From Mangrovicoccus sp. HB161399 (GTDB lineage: Bacteria; Pseudomonadota; Alphaproteobacteria; Rhodobacterales; Rhodobacteraceae): a stretch of DNA of 64,000 nt. Positions within the stretch are counted from its first letter, which is position 1. Every line of letters starts with the position of its first letter. Shown here piece after piece: positions 41,080-49,728 of this stretch. Made by a program: the position numbers and the translations under genes. The DNA lies in assembly GCF_013184745.1 (NCBI RefSeq), contig NZ_JAATVU010000024.1, positions 1 to 64,000 on the forward strand, written 5' to 3'. The notes beneath the pieces were generated by a model. That model saw only the letters and a program-made list of their open reading frames with translations. It was not told where the DNA came from and ran no database searches.

Positions 41080-42549
41080 TCAGCTGTCCAGGTAGCGGGA
41101 AAGCACCGCCGCCGTTCCCTCGGCCCAGAGCGCGTCCAGCGCCCTTGCGAAGGCCGCGGCAAAGCGGGCATCCGAGGCAAGATCGCCATAGATGGCCTTC
41201 TGCTCCAGCCAGGCCTGCGGGCGGGCCTTGGCCTGCTGTGCCACGGCGGTCAGGCCGTCCCAGTTGGGATCGTTGGGCGCGATTTCCGCCCCGCTGTCGG
41301 TCACCCCGGCGCAGTAGCGGCACCAGAGCGCGCATTCCAGCGCCAGCCCGTCGATGGAACCGCCCGCCTTCAGCGCATCGCGCAGGGTGGGCAGGACGAA
41401 TTTCGGCTGCCGGTTCGAGCCGTCGAGGCAGAGCCTGCGCACCGTGTCGCCGATCTTGGGGTTGGAAAAGCGCCGTTCGATCAGGTCGAAATAGTCGCCC
41501 AGGCTGGTATCCGGGACCGGCGGGACATTCGGGATGATCTCTGTTTCCTCGAGCTTGCGCAGGAAGGCACGGATCAGCGGATGCTCCATCGCCTCGTGAA
41601 CGAAATGGATGTCCATCAGCCCGCCCGGATAGGCGATGACCGCGTGGCCGCCATTGAGGATGCGCAGCTTCATGAGCTCGTAGGGCGCGACATCCGGCAC
41701 GAACTGCACGCCGGCCTTTTCCAGCGGCGGGCGGCCGAGCGGGAAGTTGTCCTCCATCACCCACTGGGTGAAGCCCTCGCAGAAGACCGGCCAGCCGTCC
41801 TCGATCCCGAACTCGTCGCGCAGGATGCCGCGTTCGCGGTCGGTGGTGGCGGGAGTGATCCGGTCCACCATGGAATTCGGGAAGGCGACATTCTCCGCGA
41901 TCCAGTCGGCGAAGGCCGGATCGGAGAGCCGCGCCAGTCCGGTCAGCGTGTTCTTCGTGACCACGCCGTTATGGGGGATGTTGTCGCAGCACATCACGGT
42001 GAAGGGGGCGAGCCCCTTGGCGCGGCGCGCCTTCAGCCCGGCGATGATCATGCCGAAGACCGTCTTCGGGTCTTCCGGATCGGCGGCGTCCACGGCCATG
42101 GCCGGATGCTCTGGATCGAAACGGTCGTTCGAGTCGAGGAAATAGCCGCCTTCCGTGATGGTCATGGAGACGATGCGGATGTCCGGCTCCGCCATGCGCG
42201 CGACGATCGCCGGGCCGTTGGCGGGCTCGATGAAATCGATCATCGAGCCAAGCACCTTGGCCTCGCTGCGGTCCGCTTCCTGCTCGACCAGGGTGGTCAT
42301 CCAGTCCTGCGCGGCGAGGATGTCGCGGCCGCGCTTCTCGCCCTCGAAGACCCCGGCCCCGACCAGCGCCCAGTCCATGCCCTCGCCCATGGCGAAGAGC
42401 CGGTTGAGATATTCGGCCTGGTGCGCACGGTGGAAGTTGCCCAGGCCGAAATGCAGGATGCCGGAGCTGAGCTGCGCGCGGTCATAGCCGGGTGCGGCCA
42501 CCTTGGCAGGCAGAGAGGACAGGGCGGAATTCGAGAGACGGAGCGACAT
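41080..42549 (-). CDS. mtlK: Mannitol/polyol 2-dehydrogenase, long-chain type
   Basis: 489 residues, polyol-specific long-chain dehydrogenase. HFGLGNFHRAHQAEYLNRL holds the NAD-binding start; the catalytic Lys-Asn-His set appears in MKLRILNGGHAVIAY. It oxidises mannitol, arabitol or sorbitol to the ketose with NAD. Length is normal (about 480-490). It follows the ABC ATPase gene by 75 bases, as in the smo/mtl operon of Rhodobacter sphaeroides. Confidence 0.93.
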   Translation of the reverse strand: MSLRLSNSALSSLPAKVAAPGYDRAQLSSGILHFGLGNFHRAHQAEYLNRLFAMGEGMDWALVGAGVFEGEKRGRDILAAQDWMTTLVEQEADRSEAKVLGSMIDFIEPANGPAIVARMAEPDIRIVSMTITEGGYFLDSNDRFDPEHPAMAVDAADPEDPKTVFGMIIAGLKARRAKGLAPFTVMCCDNIPHNGVVTKNTLTGLARLSDPAFADWIAENVAFPNSMVDRITPATTDRERGILRDEFGIEDGWPVFCEGFTQWVMEDNFPLGRPPLEKAGVQFVPDVAPYELMKLRILNGGHAVIAYPGGLMDIHFVHEAMEHPLIRAFLRKLEETEIIPNVPPVPDTSLGDYFDLIERRFSNPKIGDTVRRLCLDGSNRQPKFVLPTLRDALKAGGSIDGLALECALWCRYCAGVTDSGAEIAPNDPNWDGLTAVAQQAKARPQAWLEQKAIYGDLASDARFAAAFARALDALWAEGTAAVLSRYLDS

Positions 42550-42624
42550 GGTCCCACCTATGGATTTGCGCGGCCCCCGCGGGCGCCGCCTGGAATTTCC
42601 GGCGGAGGCAGCCTCCGCCCGCGA

Positions 42625-43626
42625 TCACATGCGCAGCCCGTCGGCGCCGAAGCGGTGCAGCTGGTCCTCGCGCGGCGTCAGGAAGATCGTGTCGCCGTGG
42701 CGGAAGCCGATCTCGCCGCTGGCGCGGACCGTGATCACATCCGCCAGCCCGGTGTCATGGACATGGAAGAAGCTGTCGCTGCCCAGATGCTCGGACACCG
42801 CGACGCGGCCCTGCCACATGCCTTCGGTGGCGGAGACCTCGATATGCTCGGGCCGGATGCCGATCGTGTGGGCGCCATGGGCTTCCGCGGTCTGGCCCTC
42901 GATGAAGTTCATCTTGGGCGAGCCGATGAATCCCGCGACGAAGAGGTTGCGCGGCGCGCGGTAGAGCTCCAGCGGCGATCCGACCTGCTCGATATGTCCC
43001 GCACGCAGCACGACAATCTTGTCGGCCATGGTCATCGCCTCGACCTGGTCATGGGTGACGTAGATCATCGTGGTGGCCAGCCGCTCGTGCAGCTCGCTGA
43101 TCTCCAGCCGCATGCCCACGCGCAGGGCGGCGTCGAGGTTCGACAGCGGCTCGTCGAAGAGGAAGGCGGCCGGTTCGCGCACGATGGCGCGGCCGATGGC
43201 GACGCGCTGGCGCTGGCCGCCGGAAAGCTGCCCGGGCTTGCGGTCGAGATAGTCGGAGAGGTTGAGCGCCTTGGCGGCAGAGTCGATGCGCCGCTTCTGC
43301 TCGTCCTCTGGGACGTTCGCCATCTTCATCGGGAAGGCGATGTTCTTCCTGACCGACATGTGCGGATAGAGCGCGTAGCTCTGGAACACCATGGCCAGCC
43401 GGCGCTTGGCGGGCGGCAGCTCTGTCGCCTCGGCGCCGTCGATGTCGATCCGGCCGGAGGAGACGTCCTCCAGCCCGGCGATCAGACGCAGCAAGGTGGA
43501 CTTGCCGCAGCCCGAGGGGCCGACGAAGACCACGAATTCCCCGTCGTTGATTTCCAGGTCGAGCGGCGGAATGACCTGCACGTCGCCGAAGCTTTTCGTG
43601 ACCTGAGACAGCGTGATTTTTCCCAC
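42625..43626 (-). CDS. smoK: Polyol ABC transporter ATPase SmoK/UgpC-like
   Basis: 333 residues. Walker A is [13 protein letters not shown] (about 35-47), the Q-loop is [12 protein letters not shown], the signature is [14 protein letters not shown], and Walker B is [12 protein letters not shown]. The C-terminal MalK/UgpC-type TOBE domain includes [10 protein letters not shown]. It powers import by SmoEFG. The start is GTG at 43626 with AGGGGGGA before it; the frame running far upstream crosses the permease genes and is not a fusion. Confidence 0.92.
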   Translation of the reverse strand: MGKITLSQVTKSFGDVQVIPPLDLEINDGEFVVFVGPSGCGKSTLLRLIAGLEDVSSGRIDIDGAEATELPPAKRRLAMVFQSYALYPHMSVRKNIAFPMKMANVPEDEQKRRIDSAAKALNLSDYLDRKPGQLSGGQRQRVAIGRAIVREPAAFLFDEPLSNLDAALRVGMRLEISELHERLATTMIYVTHDQVEAMTMADKIVVLRAGHIEQVGSPLELYRAPRNLFVAGFIGSPKMNFIEGQTAEAHGAHTIGIRPEHIEVSATEGMWQGRVAVSEHLGSDSFFHVHDTGLADVITVRASGEIGFRHGDTIFLTPREDQLHRFGADGLRM

Positions 43627-43640
43627 GGGTAGTTCCCCCC

Positions 43641-44471
43641 TTATTTCACGGCGCCGAAGGTGAGCCCCCGGACCAATTGCTTCTGGCTGAACCAGCCCAT
43701 GATCAGGATCGGCGCGATGGCCATGGTCGAGGCGGCCGAGAGCTTCGCGTAGAACAGCCCCTCGGGCGAGGAATAGCTGGCGATGAAGGCGGTCAGCGGC
43801 GCGGCCTTGGCGGCGGTCAGGTTCAGCGTCCAGAACGCCTCGTTCCAGGCCAGGATGATGTTCAGCAGCACGGTCGAGGCCATGCCCGGCACCGCCATCG
43901 GCATCAGCACGTGGATCACCTCCTCCTTCAGGCTGGCGCCGTCCATGCGCGCGGCCTCCAGGATTTCCGACGGGATCTCGCGGAAATAGGTGTAGAGCAT
44001 CCAGATGATGATCGGCAGGTTGATCATCGTCAGCACGAAGACCAGGCCGGTGCGGGTGTCGAGCAGCCCGAGATTGCGGAAGATCAGGTAGAGCGGCACC
44101 AGCACGCCCACCGGCGGCAGCATCTTGGTCGACAGCATCCACATCAGCACGTCCTTGGTCCGCTTGCCGGGCACGAAGGCCATGGCCCAGGCGGCGGGGA
44201 CGGCAATGATCAGGCCGATCAGCGTGGAGCCCACCGAGATGACCACCGAGTTCCAGAAATGCCGGAAGTAGTTCGAGCGCTCCTGCACGGTGACGTAGTT
44301 TTCCAGCGTCCAGTGGAAGTTGAACCAGACCGGCGGATCGGCGATCGCCTCGGCCTCGGTCTTGAAGCTGGTGAGGATGGTCCAGAGGATCGGGAAGAAG
44401 ATCAGCAGGCCCACGCCCCAGGCGATCGCGGTGTTCAGCGCCTTGCGCTGCGTCTTGACGGCACGCGCCAT
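43641..44471 (-). CDS. smoG: Polyol ABC transporter permease SmoG
   Basis: 276 residues with about six helices. The EAA loop is [20 protein letters not shown]. It forms the translocation pore with SmoF. Four bases separate it from the SmoF stop, and 15 from the SmoK start. The polyol specificity is inferred from the operon. Confidence 0.92.
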   Translation of the reverse strand: MARAVKTQRKALNTAIAWGVGLLIFFPILWTILTSFKTEAEAIADPPVWFNFHWTLENYVTVQERSNYFRHFWNSVVISVGSTLIGLIIAVPAAWAMAFVPGKRTKDVLMWMLSTKMLPPVGVLVPLYLIFRNLGLLDTRTGLVFVLTMINLPIIIWMLYTYFREIPSEILEAARMDGASLKEEVIHVLMPMAVPGMASTVLLNIILAWNEAFWTLNLTAAKAAPLTAFIASYSSPEGLFYAKLSAASTMAIAPILIMGWFSQKQLVRGLTFGAVK

Positions 44472-44474
44472 GGC

Positions 44475-45347
44475 TCAGGCCTCCAGGTTCTTGCCGATCA
44501 TCCGCATCAGGAAGATCGCGACGATATTGGCGAGGATGATGGCGACGACGCCCCCGGCGGACCCCATGCCCACGTCGTATTGCAGCAGCGACTGGACGTA
44601 GATCAGGTAGGTCAGGTTGGTCGAGGCATAGCCCGGGCCGCCATTGGTGGTGACGAGGATCTCGGCGAAGACCGACAGCAGGAAGATCGTCTGGATCAGC
44701 ACGACCACGGTGATGGCGCGCGCCAGGTGCGGCAGCATGATGTACCAGAAGCGCGACAGCGGCTTGGCGCCGTCCATCTCGGCCGCTTCCAGCTGCTCGC
44801 TGTCCAGCGACTGCAGCGCGGTCAGCAGGATCAGCGTGGCGAAGGGCAGCCACTGCCAGGACACGATGCCGATGATCGACAGCAGCGGCGCCTGGGCGAG
44901 GAAGTCGAAGGGTTCCAGCCCCAGCGCCTTGAAGAGATGCGCGAAGAGGCCGTTCACCGGGTTGAGGAACATGTTCTTCCACACCAGCGCGGAGACGGTC
45001 GGCATGACGAAGAACGGCGCGATCACCAGGATGCGCACGATCCCCTGCCCCCACATCGGCTGGTCGAGCAGAAGCGCCAGAAGGATGCCGCCGATGATGG
45101 TGATGACCAGCACGCCGAGGACGAGGGCCAGCGTGTTCCAGATCGCCGCGGTGAAGCCCGGGTCGGTCAGGAAGTAGCTGTAGTTCTCGAAGCCGACGAA
45201 GGGATTGTCCCCGGGCATCAGCAGGTTGTAGCGCAGGACGGAGAAGTAGAGGGTCAGCCCCAGCGGGATCAGCATCCATCCCAGCAGCAGGATGACCGAG
45301 GGCGATATCATGAGCCGCGCTGCGGCGCGGGACGCTTTCGTCGACAT
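44475..45347 (-). CDS. smoF: Polyol ABC transporter permease SmoF
   Basis: 290 residues, MalF-type permease with six helices. The EAA loop is [21 protein letters not shown]-terminal [20 protein letters not shown] and FVGFENY fit sugar permeases. It pairs with SmoG. A 139-base gap with hairpins separates it from the binding-protein gene. Confidence 0.92.
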   Translation of the reverse strand: MSTKASRAAARLMISPSVILLLGWMLIPLGLTLYFSVLRYNLLMPGDNPFVGFENYSYFLTDPGFTAAIWNTLALVLGVLVITIIGGILLALLLDQPMWGQGIVRILVIAPFFVMPTVSALVWKNMFLNPVNGLFAHLFKALGLEPFDFLAQAPLLSIIGIVSWQWLPFATLILLTALQSLDSEQLEAAEMDGAKPLSRFWYIMLPHLARAITVVVLIQTIFLLSVFAEILVTTNGGPGYASTNLTYLIYVQSLLQYDVGMGSAGGVVAIILANIVAIFLMRMIGKNLEA

Positions 45348-45434
45348 GGGCAGGCCTCTTTCGGTGGCGCGGGGAACCGGCCCGGCCGCGGGGATCGGGC
45401 CGGTTCTGGGGGAGGGACGGAACGGTTGGAGGCA

Positions 45435-45459
45435 CGTTCCGCCGGGGTATCCCGGAACG
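45435..45459 (-). promoter_or_regulatory. Hairpin between smoE and smoF
   Basis: CGTTCC (45435-45440) pairs with GGAACG (45454-45459), with an inner GGG/CCC pair. A second GC-rich stem candidate follows towards smoE. Such hairpins after a binding-protein gene commonly protect its mRNA and lower expression of the permease genes. Confidence 0.4.
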
Positions 45460-45486
45460 GGGAGCGCGCGCGCCCCCCGCGTCAGG

Positions 45487-46803
45487 TCACTTGATGTAGC
45501 CGCCGCGCTTCATTTCGCGCTCGGTCAGGGCCTGGGCGTTCTGCAGCGCCTGGTCGGCGGTGATCTGCCCGGCCAGCGCCGCGGAGAACTGCTGCCCGAC
45601 CGCGGTGCCGATGCCCTGGAATTCCGGGATCGCGACGAACTGCACGCCGGTATAGGGCACCGGATCGACCGTCGGCTGGGTCGGGTCGGCCGCTTCCATC
45701 GACTTCAGCGTCATCTCGGCGAAGGGCGCCGCCTCGAGGTATTCCGGGTTCTCGTAGAGCGAGGTCCGGGTACCCGGAGGCACGTTGGCCCAGCCTTCCT
45801 TGGAGGCGACCAGGGCGAGATAGTCCTTGGAGGTCGCCCATTCGATGAAGGTCTTGGCCGCCTCCGGCGCGTCAGTGCCCGCCGGGATGCCCAGCGTCCA
45901 GGCCCAGAGCCAGTTGCCGCGCTTGCCCAGTCCCGCATCGGGCGCCAGCGCGAAGCCGACCTTGTCGGCGACGCTGGAGTCGTTGGGGTTGGTCACGAAG
46001 GAGGCCGCCACGGTGGCGTCGATCCACATGCCGCATTTGCCCGACTGGAACAGCGCGAGATTCTCGTTGAAGCCGTTCGAGGACGCGCCGGGGGGACCGT
46101 ATTTGTTCATCAGGTCCAGATAGGTGGTCAGCGTGGTCTTCCAGGCCTCGGTGTCGAACTGGGGCTTCCAGTCCATGTCGAACCAGCGCGCGCCGAAGGA
46201 GTTCGAGGCCGCCGTCAGGAAGGCCATGTTCTCGCCCCAGCCGGCCTTGCCGCGCAGGCAGATGCCGTAGATTTCCGCGTCCTTGTCGGTCATGGCCTCG
46301 GCGGCCTTGGCGATGTCGTCCCAGGTCGGCGCCTCGGGCATTTCCATGCCCGCCTTCTCCATCAGGTCCTTGCGGTACATGACCATGGAGCTTTCGCCGT
46401 AGAAGGGCGCGGCATAGAGCGTGCCGTCCATGCTGAGGCCGCCCGCGATGGCCGGCAGGATGTCGCCGGCGTCATAGTCGTCGGAAAGCCCGGTCAGCGG
46501 CTCCAGCCAGCCCTGCTTGGCCCAGATCGGAACCTCGTAGGTGCCGATGGTCATGACGTCGAACTGCCCGCCCTTGGTGGCGATGTCCTGGGTCACCCGC
46601 TGGCGCAGCACGTTCTCTTCGAGCGTCACCCAGTCGAGCTTGATGTCGGGGTGCTTGGCCGTGAAGTCCTCCGTCAGGCCCTGCATCCGGATCATGTCGC
46701 CGTTGTTGACGGTGGCGATGGTCAGGGTGGTCTCGGCGGCGGCCGCGAGGCCGGTGGCGCACAGCGCCGTTGCACCCAAAAGGGTGCGAATCGAAGCAGT
46801 CAT
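45487..46803 (-). CDS. smoE: Polyol ABC transporter substrate-binding protein SmoE
   Basis: 438 residues: signal peptide (cleavage near LAAAAE) and an extracellular solute-binding type 1 fold (TLTIATVNNGDMIRMQGLTE, FDVMTIGTYEVPIWAKQGWL, FQSGKCGMWIDATVAASFV). It captures a sugar alcohol, probably sorbitol or mannitol, for SmoFGK. The ATG at 46803 has GGAGGAGAG in front; an upstream in-frame ATG would spoil the signal peptide. Confidence 0.92.
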   Translation of the reverse strand: MTASIRTLLGATALCATGLAAAAETTLTIATVNNGDMIRMQGLTEDFTAKHPDIKLDWVTLEENVLRQRVTQDIATKGGQFDVMTIGTYEVPIWAKQGWLEPLTGLSDDYDAGDILPAIAGGLSMDGTLYAAPFYGESSMVMYRKDLMEKAGMEMPEAPTWDDIAKAAEAMTDKDAEIYGICLRGKAGWGENMAFLTAASNSFGARWFDMDWKPQFDTEAWKTTLTTYLDLMNKYGPPGASSNGFNENLALFQSGKCGMWIDATVAASFVTNPNDSSVADKVGFALAPDAGLGKRGNWLWAWTLGIPAGTDAPEAAKTFIEWATSKDYLALVASKEGWANVPPGTRTSLYENPEYLEAAPFAEMTLKSMEAADPTQPTVDPVPYTGVQFVAIPEFQGIGTAVGQQFSAALAGQITADQALQNAQALTEREMKRGGYIK

Positions 46804-46901
46804 TACTCTCCTCCCAAGAATGAGCTTTTGCCTTGCTTGTGAGCATTTATTCACTCGAGATGACGATTGGTCAACAGGGAAAACTCTCCGCAGCGCGGCA
46901 A

Positions 46902-46945
46902 TTCCTGCGCGAACGCGCAGGAAATCTTTTGATAACAGTTTGTTA
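46902..46945. promoter_or_regulatory. Control region of the smo operon
   Basis: TTCCTGCGCG-AA-CGCGCAGGAA (46902-46923) is a perfect 10-bp inverted repeat. Nearby, TAACA-GTT-TGTTA (46933-46945) is a smaller AT-rich dyad. They lie between smoC and smoE on the path of the leftward transcript. The second dyad is a plausible SmoC operator; the first could be a hairpin ending or buffering the smoC mRNA. Confidence 0.45.
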
Positions 46946-46986
46946 AGATCTCGCTAACGGAGCTCGGAAGATGCCCTGAGGCGGGC

Positions 46987-47925
46987 TCAGAGCAGCGACT
47001 CGGCCGTGTCCTCGTCGGTGACGAGCCCGTTGACGAAGCGTCCGGTCAGCGCGCCGCGGATCGCCTCGACCTTGCCCGGCCCGTAGGCGCAGGCGATGAT
47101 CGGCGAGCTGCTTCCGGTCGCCAGGGGGGCGGAACTGACCCGCCCGTTGGTCTCGTCCTCGACCAGCCGGCCGTCGCGGTCGTAGACCCAGCCGGTGATC
47201 TCGCCGATGGCGCCGCGCCCGGCCAGGCGCGCCTGGTCGGCCTCGGTGATGAAGCCGTCGAGCACCAGCGGCGGGTTTTCCAGGATCTGGCCGATGCCGA
47301 CGAAGCGCACGTCGGTCTTGCGCACCAGCTCCCGGTTGGTGCGCAGCGTGGCCTGGCCCAGCAGCAGGTCGCGCTCTTCCCGCGTGGCGGCGATGACCGG
47401 CAGCGGCAGCGGATAGGTCGGCGCGCTGACCTTGTCGGAAATGGTGAAGAGCACGTTGTAGTAGGCCGTCGAGCCCGAGGGCGAGATGTTGCCGGTCAGG
47501 GACACGATCTTGTGCTGCGCGCAGTCGACATGCGGCAGCTGCTCGATCGCGGAGCGCAGGGTGCGCCCGGTGCCGAGGCCGATCACCACCGGCTCCCCGC
47601 GCGTGAGCCAGCCTTCCAGGATGTCGGCGGTGGCATGGGCGACTCCGCGCCCCGCCCCCTCGCCCGGTCCCAGCGACGGCACGACCTCGCACAGTCCCAG
47701 CCCGTAGCGCTCGCGCAGCCGCTCGCCCAGTTCCAGGCAGCGCGCCACCGGATGGTCGATGCGCACCTTCACCAGCCCCGCGCTCATCGCCTGGCTCACC
47801 AGCCGCTGCGCGGACTGGCGCGAGATGCCCATGACCGCCGCGATCTCGTCCTGCTTCATCCCGCCGATATAGGCCAGCCAGGCCGCGCGGGCGGCATCGT
47901 CGAGCTTGCGGTCGGCTGGGCGCAT
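46987..47925 (-). CDS. smoC: Sugar-binding SorC/DeoR-type regulator SmoC
   Basis: 312 residues. Helix-turn-helix at about 10-55 (ARAAWLAYIGGMKQDEIAAV, MGISRQSAQRLVSQAMSAGL) and a C-terminal sugar-phosphate-binding domain (VVIGLGTGRTLRSAIEQLPH, IVSLTGNISPSGS, FVGIGQILENPPLVLDGFIT). It matches the regulator beside polyol genes in Rhodobacterales. It is directly upstream of and co-oriented with smoE. AGGAG precedes the ATG at 47925. Confidence 0.88.
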   Translation of the reverse strand: MRPADRKLDDAARAAWLAYIGGMKQDEIAAVMGISRQSAQRLVSQAMSAGLVKVRIDHPVARCLELGERLRERYGLGLCEVVPSLGPGEGAGRGVAHATADILEGWLTRGEPVVIGLGTGRTLRSAIEQLPHVDCAQHKIVSLTGNISPSGSTAYYNVLFTISDKVSAPTYPLPLPVIAATREERDLLLGQATLRTNRELVRKTDVRFVGIGQILENPPLVLDGFITEADQARLAGRGAIGEITGWVYDRDGRLVEDETNGRVSSAPLATGSSSPIIACAYGPGKVEAIRGALTGRFVNGLVTDEDTAESLL

Positions 47926-48093
47926 TTCGGCTCCTGATCCTCTGTCCGGCATGCATCTTGGGCAAGATGGTTGCGCTTTGCAAGCCGCCCCGCCGCAAGG
48001 GATGCAGCAACCCGAACGGACTGCCGGGGTTGCATTTGCCCGGGCTTCCGGCCCATCTGCAGGCAAGCCGCCGCCACCGACCGGAGCCTTGCC

Positions 48094-49728
48094 TTGAGCA
48101 ATGCCGACCCCCTGCTGCCCCGCCTGACCCGCGCCACCGCGGGCGGATTGCGGCGCGCGGGGCTGTGGCGGCTGGGCGGAGAGCTGCTCTGGCCGGTGCA
48201 GGCCGCCTGCCTTGCCATGGCGATCGGCGGCTGGGTCTCGGGCGCCGGTCCGCTGCACTCGGCGGCGCTTGCGGCGGGCTTCCTCGCGGCCGGGCTGCTG
48301 CGCAGCGTCCTCGAGGCCCGTGCCGCGCGGCTGGCCGGCGAGACCGCCGAGGCGGCCGTCGCCGGTCTGCGCCGCGACCTGCTGGCGGCCGAGACCGCGC
48401 GGCTCGACCGCGCGCTGTCCTCCGGCGCCTTCGCCGCGCTGGCCGTGCAGAAGCTGCCGTCGCTCAAGCGCTATCTCGCGCGCTACAGGCCCGCGCGGAT
48501 GCGGGTCGCGGCGGTCGCACCGGTGCTGCTCCTGCTGTCGCTGTGGTGTTCCTGGGCGGTGGCGCTGATCCTCGCCGTCGCCGGGCCGCTGATCCCGGTC
48601 TTCATGGCGCTTGTGGGCATGGCCGCTAAGGAGGCCAGCCAGAAGCAGATGGCCGAGATCGGCAGCCTCAACACGCTGCTGACCGACCGGCTGGCGATGC
48701 TGCAGGACATCCGGCTGCTCGATGCCGGCGGCCGCACGGAGCGGGATTTCGGCACCCGCGCGGACGCGCTGCGGCAGCGGACGATGGAGGTGCTGCGCAT
48801 CGCCTTCCTCTCCTCCACAGTGCTGGAGCTGTTCTCGGCGATCGGCGTGGCGATGGTGGCGGTCTATGTCGGCTTCTCGCTGCTGGGCGAGCTGCGCTTC
48901 GGCGCCTGGGCGACGCCGCTGACCCTGCAGGAGGGCATCTTCGTGCTGCTCCTCGCGCCGTCCTTCTTCCAGCCGCTGCGCGATCTCGCCGCTGCCTGGC
49001 ACGACCAGGCCGAGGCCAGGGCCGTTGCGGAGGAGATCGACGCGCTGATGGATGGCGCCGCCGCCCCGATCCCCGGCGGGATCGCCCGCGCCGCGCCGCT
49101 GCCCGGCCCGGCCAGCCTGGCGTTCCGCGATGTCCGGCTGATGCGCGGCGGGCACGAGGTGGCAGTGCCCGACTTCGCCGCGGCCCCCGGCGAGCTGGTC
49201 GTGCTCAGCGGTCCCTCGGGACGCGGCAAGTCCTCGGCGCTGATGGCGGCGATGGGTCTGATTCCTGTCGCTTCCGGCGAGATCGAGGCGGCAGGCAGAC
49301 CGCTCGGCGAAGACACGGCGGCGGGCTGGCGGGCGCGGATCGCGTGGCTGCCGCAGGCCATCCATGTGCCCGACCAGAGCCTTGCCGCCTTCCTCGACCC
49401 GAAGGGCAAGGGCGGCGTGGACAAGGCATTGGCGCGCTCGGCCTCGGCGGAGGTCGTGGCTCGGCTGCCCGGCGGGCTGGCGGCCCGGCTGGGCGAAAGC
49501 GGCGCCGGACTGTCGGGCGGCGAGGCGCGGCGGCTGCTGCTGGCGCGCGCCGTCGCCATGAAGGCAGACCTGGTGATCGCCGACGAGCCGACCGCCGATC
49601 TCGATGCCGGGACAGCCGCCGCCGTGATCGCCACGCTGGAGAGCCTGGCTGCCGAGGGCCGCACCGTGATCGCCGCCAGCCACGATTCCGCGCTGATCGC
49701 CGCCGCCGACCGGGAGGTGCCGCTGTGA
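48094..49728 (+). CDS. cydD: Cytochrome bd assembly ABC exporter subunit CydD
   Basis: 544 residues. N-terminal ABC transmembrane domain (about 1-310) and ATPase domain with Walker A LSGPSGRGKSSALMA, signature LSGGEARRLLLARA and Walker B LVIADEPTADLDA. CydDC exports reduced glutathione and cysteine and is needed for heme insertion into cytochrome bd. The start is TTG at 48094 with CCGGAG before it; longer frames upstream are not protein-like. Its stop overlaps cydC (GTGA). Confidence 0.92.
   Translation: MSNADPLLPRLTRATAGGLRRAGLWRLGGELLWPVQAACLAMAIGGWVSGAGPLHSAALAAGFLAAGLLRSVLEARAARLAGETAEAAVAGLRRDLLAAETARLDRALSSGAFAALAVQKLPSLKRYLARYRPARMRVAAVAPVLLLLSLWCSWAVALILAVAGPLIPVFMALVGMAAKEASQKQMAEIGSLNTLLTDRLAMLQDIRLLDAGGRTERDFGTRADALRQRTMEVLRIAFLSSTVLELFSAIGVAMVAVYVGFSLLGELRFGAWATPLTLQEGIFVLLLAPSFFQPLRDLAAAWHDQAEARAVAEEIDALMDGAAAPIPGGIARAAPLPGPASLAFRDVRLMRGGHEVAVPDFAAAPGELVVLSGPSGRGKSSALMAAMGLIPVASGEIEAAGRPLGEDTAAGWRARIAWLPQAIHVPDQSLAAFLDPKGKGGVDKALARSASAEVVARLPGGLAARLGESGAGLSGGEARRLLLARAVAMKADLVIADEPTADLDAGTAAAVIATLESLAAEGRTVIAASHDSALIAAADREVPL

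Noticed and set aside
38699-41764. A 1021-codon minus-strand frame in another phase across kinase, HAD and mtlK
   Set aside because: Arg/Ala/Gly-rich shadow with no motifs; the real genes in the other phase explain the region.
38827-43632. A 1601-codon open frame on the plus strand opposite the kinase, HAD, mtlK and smoK genes
   Set aside because: It is antisense to four well-supported genes and has low-complexity Arg/Gly/Ala/His composition typical of high-GC shadows.
42625-45435. An apparent 936-residue fusion of permeases and the ABC ATPase
   Set aside because: The upstream two thirds are a shadow phase of smoG and smoF; only the part from the GTG at 43626 is protein-like.
46987-49683. 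An apparent 898-residue protein extending smoC upstream across cydD
   Set aside because: The upstream part is antisense to cydD and not protein-like; SmoC starts at 47925 with an AGGAG site.
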